In this document: one piece after another, positions 16,932-24,064 of the stretch | Layout: every line of letters begins with the position of its first letter | How positions within the stretch are numbered: the first letter of the stretch is position 1 | Origin: Agrobacterium tumefaciens | GTDB lineage: Bacteria; Pseudomonadota; Alphaproteobacteria; Rhizobiales; Rhizobiaceae | DNA length: 64,000 nt | Assembly (NCBI RefSeq): GCF_005221385.1 | Contig: NZ_CP039904.1 | Location: forward strand, 1,166,501-1,230,500 | Direction of reading: 5' to 3' | The notes under the pieces: model-generated | Seen by the model: only the letters and a program-made list of their open reading frames with translations | Told to the model about the DNA's origin: nothing | Databases searched by the model: none | Position numbers and translations under genes: made by a program

Positions 16932-17115
16932 GGGTCTCCCTTCCTTCGTTTACGTCAGGCAGAGAACCATTTGGGGAGGATTTCGTTTCCTGCGAGAGTT
17001 TCAAGAAAACTTGATGAGGTCGTGTACTGTCGCACGCCCCTTTTCTCATCCATGTGAATTCGTAAGGAACCGCAAGCGCGCCATCACGTTTTCCCTCTGG
17101 TTAAAGGAGGGTGCC

Positions 17116-17301
17116 ATGCAGATCATTGATAACAGGACCATAGACGGGAACAGACCGAAGCCGATCCTGAATGTTGCGGAATTCTGCCGCCGTTACCGGC
17201 TGGATAAGGCCGAAGAGACCCGGCTGAGAAAACTCTTCGGCGAGTTCGCTTCGCGGCACGAGCTGCTGATGAATGCGCAGCGTAAGCCGAGTTTCCGCTG
17301 A
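17116..17301 (+). CDS. small conserved-looking hypothetical protein (61 aa)
   Basis: A 61-residue frame with a strong ribosome binding site (AAAGGAGG, five bases before ATG 17116). The sequence is basic and helical, with LNVAEFCRRYRLDKAEETRLRKLFG in the middle. I do not recognise the family. Its stop abuts the stop of the rsmJ-like gene on the other strand, leaving no room between the 3' ends. The upstream extension of the frame to 16918 runs into the dehydrogenase promoter region and is not supported. Confidence 0.6.
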   Translation: MQIIDNRTIDGNRPKPILNVAEFCRRYRLDKAEETRLRKLFGEFASRHELLMNAQRKPSFR

Positions 17302-17928
17302 TCATTCCTCCGGGTCGGTCGATTTCCCGAAGATCATGAAGACATCATAACGGGTATTCTTGCCCATTATCTGATGGGAGGGCTTGCGAATGCCTGGCAT
17401 CGGCTCAGCCCGCAGCGGCCATTTCAGAACCACCCGCTTCGTTGCATGTTCGAGCGCCACCTCCATCAGCTCTACCTGATCGGGATCAGAACCCACCAGT
17501 TCTCTCAGCACCCGCATTTCTTTTTTCACCAGCGCCGTGTTGTGGCGCGGCGGATGCATGGGGTCGACGATGACCACTTCGGGTGAAAGTTCTTGCAACA
17601 ACTCGCGTGAATCGCCTTGCAGCAGCGTCATGCGCGCTGCCGCCTCGGCATAGGCGCCGCCTGCCTCCAATGCGCGGCGAATACCGTCGGCGAGATGGGC
17701 GTGCATGCCCGGTGAGCGTTCAATGAGGGTAACGTCTGCTCCGAGCGACGCAAGCAGGAACGCATCTCGCCCCAGCCCCGCCGTGGCATCGACGATTTTT
17801 GGCGTGCGGCCCTTCGTAAAACCGGCGGCTTTGGGCAGGGCCTGTCCGCGCCCCTCGCCGGAGCGGAAACGGTGCCCGACCGCACCGCCGACAAAATCCA
17901 CCACGAAGCTTTCGTCTTGTTCTTTCAT
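17302..17928 (-). CDS. rsmJ: class I SAM-dependent methyltransferase, RsmJ-like
   Basis: 208 residues. The SAM-binding motif I is KIVDATAGLGRDAFLLASLGADVTLIE, and the catalytic-type motif is VVIVDPMHPPRHNTALVKKEMRVL, both characteristic of the RsmJ (YhiQ) family that makes m2G1516 in 16S rRNA. The C-terminus ISKPSHQIMG-like segment (reading IRKPSHQIMGKNTRYDVF) also fits. It is followed by eight bases and then transcribed after the RluA-like gene on the same strand. Confidence 0.85.
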   Translation of the reverse strand: MKEQDESFVVDFVGGAVGHRFRSGEGRGQALPKAAGFTKGRTPKIVDATAGLGRDAFLLASLGADVTLIERSPGMHAHLADGIRRALEAGGAYAEAAARMTLLQGDSRELLQELSPEVVIVDPMHPPRHNTALVKKEMRVLRELVGSDPDQVELMEVALEHATKRVVLKWPLRAEPMPGIRKPSHQIMGKNTRYDVFMIFGKSTDPEE

Positions 17929-17936
17929 CGCAGGCC

Positions 17937-18605
17937 TCAGAACGGGCAGGGTACGGTATAAGTGACGTCGCGGCCATCGGGATGGCGAAAGCCCACTTCT
18001 TGCGCATGCAGCATCAGGCGCGGGGCGGCCGCGAGCGCCTCGCCATCGGCATAAAATTCATCACCGAGAATCGGATGGCCGAGCGCCTTCATATGCACCC
18101 GCAATTGGTGGGTGCGGCCGGTGAGGGGCGTGAGTTCCAGCCGCGTTGCCGGAAGCGGCAATCGCTCCAACACCCGCCATAGGCTTTGCGACGGCTTGCC
18201 ATTTTCATGGTCCACGCGATTGCGTGGCTTGTTGTCAGGATCGATCGCCAGCGGCAGGTCCACCTCGCCCGCTTCATCCGCGACCGTGCCCCAGACGACG
18301 GCCACATAGGATTTACGCGTCTCACGGTTCTCGAACTGGGCGGCGATGGCGGCATGGGCCTTGCGGTTCAACGACATCAGCACGATGCCTGATGTGTCCT
18401 TGTCCAGCCGGTTAATCATCAGCGCTTTCGGAAACTGTTTCTGCACCCGCGTCATCAGGCTGTCGGAGAGCGCCGGGTCGCGCCCGGGCACGGATAGAAG
18501 CCCGCTCGGTTTGTCCAAAACCAGCAGATCGTCATCCCGGTGCACGATGGTGAGCCAAGGGTCGAGCGGCGGATTGTAGACGGGGTTGGAAAGTTCAGAT
18601 GACAT
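17937..18605 (-). CDS. RluA-family pseudouridine synthase
   Basis: 222 residues. Motif I reads DDLLVLDKPSGLLSVPG, the catalytic Asp lies in INRLDKDTSGIVLMSLN, and the later segment is LTPLTGRTHQLRVHMKALGHPILGDEFY. It lacks an S4 domain and is short, resembling RluA, which acts on 23S rRNA 746 and tRNA 32; the exact target is not fixed by sequence. It is just upstream of the rsmJ-like gene, eight bases apart, suggesting a small RNA-modification operon. Confidence 0.88.
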   Translation of the reverse strand: MSSELSNPVYNPPLDPWLTIVHRDDDLLVLDKPSGLLSVPGRDPALSDSLMTRVQKQFPKALMINRLDKDTSGIVLMSLNRKAHAAIAAQFENRETRKSYVAVVWGTVADEAGEVDLPLAIDPDNKPRNRVDHENGKPSQSLWRVLERLPLPATRLELTPLTGRTHQLRVHMKALGHPILGDEFYADGEALAAAPRLMLHAQEVGFRHPDGRDVTYTVPCPF

Positions 18606-18646
18606 GGCGCTTCCTTAGCACGAATCTCACATTCGGACAGGCGTGC

Positions 18647-19234
18647 TTAGTCGGGAATGTGGAGATTGACGCGCCCGCTGGTCAGGTCGCTTAAAAGCCG
18701 GGTGAGCCGTTCGGCCTCCCCGGCCGGAACGGAAAGCATCATATCCGCACCGGTGCCGGTAAAATCCTCCCTCTCCAACCGCAGGTTCTGCGTGGCGGAA
18801 AGGCGGGATTTTACCAGCGCCAGATCGGAGAAGGGGCAGCTCAGCGTGGCGCTGACATAGGCGATGACGGGCGAGGTTTCACCAAGGCGAAGGCAGGCTG
18901 CCGCCGTGCCGCCATAAGCGCGCATCAGGCCGCCGCTGCCGAGCAGGATGCCGCCAAACCAGCGGATGACGAGAACGGCGATATTATCCAGCTGTTGGCC
19001 GTCAATGGCCTGAAGGATCGGTTTGCCGGCCGTACCCGAGGGTTCGCCGTCATCGCTGAAACGATAGGTCTGACCGCAGCGCCACGCCCAGCAATTGTGG
19101 TTGGCATCGAGATCCGAATGCGTCACGAGGAAGCTTTTTGCGTCCTCCTCGCCGGTTATCGGCGCGGCAAAGGCGATAAAGCGGCTTTTCTTGATATCCT
19201 GCGAAAAGGTAACGGCGCGGTCGAGCGTGAACAT
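18647..19234 (-). CDS. YigZ/IMPACT family protein
   Basis: 195 residues with the UPF0029 hallmark: IKKSRFIAFAAPITGEEDAKSFL, HNCWAWRCGQTYRFSDDGEPSGTAGKPIL and VLVIRWFGGILLGSGGLMRAYG. The C-terminal domain fits the YigZ extension. Bacterial members are linked with translation or elongation-factor-like functions, but no reaction is established. It reads in the same direction as the RluA-like gene 41 bases downstream. Confidence 0.88.
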   Translation of the reverse strand: MFTLDRAVTFSQDIKKSRFIAFAAPITGEEDAKSFLVTHSDLDANHNCWAWRCGQTYRFSDDGEPSGTAGKPILQAIDGQQLDNIAVLVIRWFGGILLGSGGLMRAYGGTAAACLRLGETSPVIAYVSATLSCPFSDLALVKSRLSATQNLRLEREDFTGTGADMMLSVPAGEAERLTRLLSDLTSGRVNLHIPD

Positions 19235-19295
19235 GGGCGTTCAATATCGCATATATTCGCATCCGGAAATCGGTATAAGGCTCTCAAAGGCGAAG

Positions 19296-20525
19296 ATGGT
19301 GATGGAGAGGGTTTTGGCAAAGGCGAGGCAGGTCGCGATTGTCGGCGGTGGACCGGCGGGATTGATGGCGGCCGAAATGCTCTCGGTCGCAGGCAATACT
19401 GTGATGGTGTTCGAGGCGATGCCAACCGTGGCGCGCAAATTGCTGATGGCTGGAAAATCCGGACTCAACATCACCCATGCCGAAGACTACGACAGTTTCC
19501 GCCATCGTTTTGGCGATGCCGAACCGCGGCTGCGCGCCGCCCTCGACGATTTCACGCCTGACATGCTGCGCGACTGGGCGCATGGGCTGGGGCAGGAGAC
19601 CTTTGTCGGCACATCGGGCCGGGTGTTCCCCAAGGCCATGAAAGCCTCGCCGCTGCTGCGCGCCTGGCTCGCCCGATTGGAAGCACAAGGTGTTTCCATC
19701 AGGACACGGCATCGCTGGACAGGCTTTTCCGACGATCAACTGGTTTTTGAGACGCCGGCAGGCGCGGTTGAAGTTAAGGCCGATGCCGTGCTTCTGGCAC
19801 TGGGTGGCGCAAGCTGGCCGCGTCTGGGGTCCGATGCCGCATGGGTTCCGGCGCTTACGGCCAAAGGCGTGGAGTTTTCTCCGTTCCGTCCCGCCAATTG
19901 CGGTTTCGACGCCGAATGGAGTGATGTCTTTCGCGGGCGTTTCGCCGGTGAAGCGGTGAAATCCACCATCACCATTTCGCCGGCCGGAGCCTTTCAGGGC
20001 GAATTCGTGGTCACGAAACATGGTATTGAGGGCAGTGTGGTTTATGCCCATTCCGCTGCGTTGCGCGACCGGCTGGAACTTACGGGCAAGGCCTCGCTCA
20101 CCGTTGATCTTGCCCCGGGACGCACGGTGGAACGCCTCAGCCGCGATCTGGCGAAGCTTGGACGGAAGGAGAGTTTTGCGAACCGCATGCGCAAGGCTGC
20201 TGGTCTCTCCGCCGTGAAGGTCGGACTGCTGCGGGAAATCTTCCCCGACATAGCGGCCATGCCGGATGATTTCGTCGCAGCGAGGATGAAACATGCGGAA
20301 ATACCGCTTCTCAGGCCGAGGCCGATCGCCGAGGCAATTTCATCGGCAGGTGGTATCGCGTGGAGCGGTCTCGATGAAAACTACATGCTGAAAAAACTCC
20401 CCGGCATATTCGCTGCCGGGGAAATGCTGGACTGGGAAGCGCCGACCGGCGGTTATCTGCTGACTGCCTGTTTCGCCACCGGTAAGGCGGCGGCGAACGG
20501 AATGGCCAAATGGCTTGAAGGCTAA
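19296..20525 (+). CDS. HI0933/BaiN-type NAD(P)/FAD-dependent flavoprotein
   Basis: 409 residues from ATG 19296. The dinucleotide-binding motif VAIVGGGPAGLMAAEMLS is at the N-terminus, followed by KLLMAGKSGLNITHAEDY, ADAVLLALGGASWPRLGSDAAW and the C-terminal FAD segment AISSAGGIAWSGLDENYMLKKLPG with FAAGEMLDWEAPTGGYLLTACFATG. This matches the TIGR03862-like subgroup of HI0933 flavoproteins, of unknown substrate. The frame stays open far upstream but there overlaps yigZ; AAAGG before 19296 decides the start. The stop overlaps the choV stop on the opposite strand within CTAA. Confidence 0.85.
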   Translation: MVMERVLAKARQVAIVGGGPAGLMAAEMLSVAGNTVMVFEAMPTVARKLLMAGKSGLNITHAEDYDSFRHRFGDAEPRLRAALDDFTPDMLRDWAHGLGQETFVGTSGRVFPKAMKASPLLRAWLARLEAQGVSIRTRHRWTGFSDDQLVFETPAGAVEVKADAVLLALGGASWPRLGSDAAWVPALTAKGVEFSPFRPANCGFDAEWSDVFRGRFAGEAVKSTITISPAGAFQGEFVVTKHGIEGSVVYAHSAALRDRLELTGKASLTVDLAPGRTVERLSRDLAKLGRKESFANRMRKAAGLSAVKVGLLREIFPDIAAMPDDFVAARMKHAEIPLLRPRPIAEAISSAGGIAWSGLDENYMLKKLPGIFAAGEMLDWEAPTGGYLLTACFATGKAAANGMAKWLEG

Positions 20526-21583
20526 CCTAACAGGCGTTCAGCGGCCCCAGCTTCCTCACTATGCGCGGTCCTGACGAGGCAGCGCATGATGGCATCCGTG
20601 GTAACTGAGCCAAGCACCTTGCCGTTTTCCCCCACGACCACAGCGTTGCCGACATTTTCCCGCACGAGTGCGCGCAGGCCTTCTTCAACGGTCATATCCG
20701 CATCGAGTTGAAGCCGCGACTGGCCGGAAAATTCTGGCTGGACAATGGCGCCGAGACGGATGACCCTGCCGCGATTGACCTCTTCCACGAAGGCTTCGAT
20801 ATAGCTGTCGGCCGGCGACATGACGATCTCGGCCGCCGTACCCTGCTGAATGATCTCGCCGTCGCGTAAGATGGCGATCTTGTCGCCCAGCCGCAGCGCT
20901 TCATCCAGATCGTGGGTGATGAAGACCACGGTCTTTTTCAACTCCTTCTGCAACTCCAAAAGCACCGTCTGCATATCGACACGGATGAGCGGATCGAGCG
21001 CCGAATAGGCTTCGTCCATCAACAGGATTTCGGCATTGTTGGTCAGTGCCCGGGCGAGACCCACACGCTGCTGCATGCCGCCGGAAAGCTGGTTCGGATA
21101 GTGGCTGGAGAAGCCCTCCAGCCCTACGCGCCGGATCCAGACTTCGGCCCTTTCCTCCCGCTCGCGCTTGTCGATGCCCTGCACCTCAAGGCCGTAGACG
21201 ACATTTTGCAGCACGTTGCGATGTGGCAGCAGCCCGAATTTCTGGAACACCATCGCCGTCTTGTGGCGGCGGAATTCCAGAAGGTCGGCTTCGCTGAGGC
21301 GACAGACATCGGTGCCGCCATAGAGGATTTCGCCGGCGGTCGGGTCGATCAGCCGGTTGACGTGGCGGATCAGCGTCGATTTTCCGGAACCGGAAAGGCC
21401 CATGATGACGGTGATCTGCCCGCCCGGCATGGTGATGTTGATATCCCGCAGCCCGAGCACATGGCCATGTTTGGCGTTGAGTTCCGTCTTGGACATGCCG
21501 GCTTTGACGGGTTCGACAAAATCTGCCGCCTTGGGGCCGAAAATCTTGTAGAGGCTGCGAATTTCGATCGATTGACTAGCCAT
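20522..21583 (-). CDS. choV: choline/glycine betaine ABC transporter, ATP-binding protein
   Basis: 353 residues. The N-terminus IEIRSLYKIFGPKA is typical of ProV/OpuAA/ChoV proteins. Walker A is GLSGSGKSTLIRHVNRL, the signature LSGGMQQRVGLARAL, Walker B ILLMDEAYSALDPLIR, and the switch His lies in VVFITHDLDEALRLGDK. A C-terminal CBS-like region (ALVRENVGNAVVVGENGKVLGSV) is present, as in osmoregulated betaine importers. The start overlaps the permease stop by eight bases. Assignment to choline rather than betaine or proline is by analogy with the X-W-V order of the rhizobial cho operon. Confidence 0.85.
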   Translation of the reverse strand: MASQSIEIRSLYKIFGPKAADFVEPVKAGMSKTELNAKHGHVLGLRDINITMPGGQITVIMGLSGSGKSTLIRHVNRLIDPTAGEILYGGTDVCRLSEADLLEFRRHKTAMVFQKFGLLPHRNVLQNVVYGLEVQGIDKREREERAEVWIRRVGLEGFSSHYPNQLSGGMQQRVGLARALTNNAEILLMDEAYSALDPLIRVDMQTVLLELQKELKKTVVFITHDLDEALRLGDKIAILRDGEIIQQGTAAEIVMSPADSYIEAFVEEVNRGRVIRLGAIVQPEFSGQSRLQLDADMTVEEGLRALVRENVGNAVVVGENGKVLGSVTTDAIMRCLVRTAHSEEAGAAERLLG

Positions 21584-22463
21584 GCGCCACTTCCCGGTGT
21601 TTTTGCAGGCGAAGGCCATAGGCCTGGCTGATGCGGTCGAAGATGATGGCGATGCCGACAATGGCAAGCCCGTTGAACACGCCGAGCGTGAAATACTGGT
21701 TGGCGATGGCCTTCAGCACCGGCTGGCCAAGGCCTTGCACGCCGATCATGGAGGCGATGACGACCATGGCAAGCGCCATCATGATGGTCTGGTTGATGCC
21801 GGCCATGATGGTGGGCAGCGCCAGCGGCAGCTGCACCTTGAAGAGCTTCTGGCGCTTCGAAGAACCGAAGGCATCGGCAGCTTCCAGCACGTCACGGTCG
21901 ACCATGCGGATGCCGAGATTGGTGAGCCGGATCATCGGCGGAATGGCGTAGATGACGACGGCGATGACGCCGGGCACGCGGCCGATGCCGAGCAGCATGA
22001 CGACGGGAATGAGATAGACGAAACTCGGCATCGTCTGCATCACGTCGAGAACGGGATTGACCACGCTCTGCAGGCGGTTGGAGCGCGCCATGGCGATGCC
22101 GATCGGCAGGCCGATGACGATGGACAGCACGGCGCAGACGAAGATCATCGAAATCGTCTTCATCGTATCCTCCCACATGCCGAACCAGCCGATGGCGAAG
22201 AGAATGCCGCAACAGAGGGCAACAATGGTGGCGCTGCGGCTGGCGAGCCAGGCGAGCACGGCGACAATAAGAATAACGACCGGCCAGGGCGCGCCGATCA
22301 AAAGCCTTTCCGCCCAGATGAGAAAGCTCTGGAGGGGTGTGAACAGCCCCTCTATTGCGCTGCCATAGGTTCGGGTAAATGCCCGGAACCCTTCATCGAT
22401 GACTTTCTTCAGCGCACGCAGGGCATCGTCATTCATGGCCGGAAATTTGAAAAGCCATTCCAT
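21576..22463 (-). CDS. choW: choline/glycine betaine ABC transporter, permease
   Basis: 295 residues from ATG 22463, preceded by GGAGAACAGG. Several hydrophobic helices are followed by the ProW-type core: VLDVMQTMPSFVYLIPVVMLLGIGRVPGVIAVVIYAIPPMIRLTNLGIR, and the coupling segment EAADAFGSSKRQKLFKVQLPLALPTIMAGINQTIMMAL. It is an inner-membrane channel. The frame continues 55 codons upstream but that part is basic and Pro-rich and has no start support. Confidence 0.87.
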   Translation of the reverse strand: MEWLFKFPAMNDDALRALKKVIDEGFRAFTRTYGSAIEGLFTPLQSFLIWAERLLIGAPWPVVILIVAVLAWLASRSATIVALCCGILFAIGWFGMWEDTMKTISMIFVCAVLSIVIGLPIGIAMARSNRLQSVVNPVLDVMQTMPSFVYLIPVVMLLGIGRVPGVIAVVIYAIPPMIRLTNLGIRMVDRDVLEAADAFGSSKRQKLFKVQLPLALPTIMAGINQTIMMALAMVVIASMIGVQGLGQPVLKAIANQYFTLGVFNGLAIVGIAIIFDRISQAYGLRLQKHREVAHG

Positions 22464-22690
22464 ATCCTGTTCTCCATGACGAACCGGAGGCGGGGATCGA
22501 TATCCGCTGCGCTCCGGGAGTAAAATCGCCAGAGCGCCGCCGCGTCTTCGGTGACGCCAGGCGGGACGCTCTATTCCTGTTGAACCGGCGCATCGTGCTT
22601 TTTTGAGAACCGGCTGGTTTTCGGGCATCGATGCGGCTCGGCGCCGCCTCTGGCGGACGCCGCTTGCCGGGCAGATATGCCGGGCCGACC
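22464..22690. promoter_or_regulatory. structured spacer between choX and choW
   Basis: This 227-base intercistronic gap lies between the binding-protein gene and the permease gene. It contains a GC-rich imperfect hairpin near 22639-22662 (GGCGCCGCC against GGCGG-A-CGCC). Such spacers often allow higher expression of the binding protein than of the membrane subunits; that role is inferred. Confidence 0.4.
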
Positions 22691-23689
22691 TTAAAGGGCG
22701 GCCTTGACCTTTTGTGCGACTTCAGGAGACACCCAGCCCGTCCAGAGCGCTTCGTTTTCCTTCAGGAATTGTTTGGCACCATCTTCGCCGGTCGCCTGAT
22801 TGTCTGTCATCCAGGCAATCAGCTTGTTGACGGTGTCGTTGGTCCAGGCGCGCTTGTTCAGATAGTCCATGGCCGGGCCGGCACGGTCGGCAAAGGTCTT
22901 GCTCACCAGCGTCTGCACGTCGTCGATCGGCCACGCGTTCGGCTTCGGATCGGCGCAATCGGCAACCGATGTACAGCGCTTCCATTCAGCCGCATCATAT
23001 TCGGTGCCGAAGCCGAGCTTTACCATCTCATATTTGCCGAGCAGCGAGGTGGGCGCCCAGTAATAACCGACCCACGGCTGCTTTGCCTCGTAAGCCTTGG
23101 CGACGGAGCCGTCGAGACCCGCTGCAGAACCGGTATCGACGAGGGTGAAGCCGGCTTTTTCACCACCGAACGCCTTGAACAATTGCGCGGTGACGACCGT
23201 GCCACCCCAGCCCTGCGGGCCGTTAAAGACGGCGCCCTTCGCCTTGTCCTCAGGGGAGGGGAAGAGTTCGGGGTGCTTGAAGAGGTCGGGAATGGTCTTG
23301 AGATCGGGATTTGCGTCGGCGACATATTTCGGAATCCACCAGCCCTGAACGGCGCCATCCGACAGGATCTTGGCGGCCGTGACGACTTTGCCGCCTTCCA
23401 GCCCCTGTTTGACGATTTCCGGCTGCAGGCTGACCCAGGCTTCGGGAGCGATGTCCGGCTGGCCCTTTTCGGCCATGGAGGTCAATGTCGGTACGGTGTC
23501 GCCGGTGACGATTTCGGCGGAACATCCATAGCCGTTTTCAAGAATGAATTTGTCGAGATTGGCGGCGACTTCGGCGGATTGCCAATTCATGCTGGCAATG
23601 GTCACGTTTCCGCAGTCGGCGGCGAAGGCTGTGCCGCCTGAAAAGGCGAAGCCGGCGGACAAGATTGTGGCACCCAAAAGTATTTTCAT
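22691..23689 (-). CDS. choX: choline/glycine betaine ABC transporter, substrate-binding protein
   Basis: 332 residues with a Sec signal ending GGTAFAADCG. The OpuAC-type fold opens VTIASMNWQSAEVAANLDKFIL, with DIAPEAWVSLQPEIVKQG and QPWVGYYWAPTSLLGKYEMVKLGF; the Trp and Tyr residues in these stretches are of the type that form the aromatic cage for quaternary amines. It is the first gene of the transporter operon. ATG 23689 follows AGGGAACAAC; the upstream extension is not supported. Confidence 0.85.
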   Translation of the reverse strand: MKILLGATILSAGFAFSGGTAFAADCGNVTIASMNWQSAEVAANLDKFILENGYGCSAEIVTGDTVPTLTSMAEKGQPDIAPEAWVSLQPEIVKQGLEGGKVVTAAKILSDGAVQGWWIPKYVADANPDLKTIPDLFKHPELFPSPEDKAKGAVFNGPQGWGGTVVTAQLFKAFGGEKAGFTLVDTGSAAGLDGSVAKAYEAKQPWVGYYWAPTSLLGKYEMVKLGFGTEYDAAEWKRCTSVADCADPKPNAWPIDDVQTLVSKTFADRAGPAMDYLNKRAWTNDTVNKLIAWMTDNQATGEDGAKQFLKENEALWTGWVSPEVAQKVKAAL

Positions 23690-24064
23690 TGTTGTTCCCT
23701 CTGGTCGCGGTGTGGCGAAGACCCGGGTGCGGACGGCACCGCGACCGTCAGCGCCCGTATTGAGCGTTAATAATTCCCTTGTTGCCATTCCGTTTGCGGC
23801 AATTTCTGGCGTATTGAGGATGGCAATTGTCAATCAATTGTCCGGCAATTGCCCACCAGTACGGGTGAGGGTGCACAATTTGCGACATTGGGGCGGCGCT
23901 GTTCTTAACCTTGCCGGATGCCCCTGCGGACGTCCTGCAAAAAAATGGAACTTTTCCGAAATTGCGAAAAGCCGGGAACAATAAACGGAAGCATCTGTTT
24001 TCTTGGACTTTTATCCGGTTCTGTATTACGGGAAATTTCGTCTCTGTTTTTGTGGTGATATTGA
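23690..24064. promoter_or_regulatory. divergent region with three phased CAATTG sites
   Basis: 375 bases without a gene lie between choX (minus) and the hybrid kinase (plus). The identical hexamer CAATTG occurs at 23824, 23835 and 23846, exactly 11 bases apart, within a tract that also shows AATTGTCAATCAATT dyad symmetry. This spacing puts the sites on one face of the helix and suggests an operator, probably for the transporter operon, whose ATG is about 135 bases away. Confidence 0.5.

Noticed and set aside
22464..22628. N-terminal extension of the choW frame
   Set aside because: Basic, proline-rich, no ribosome binding site; ATG 22463 has GGAGAACAGG.
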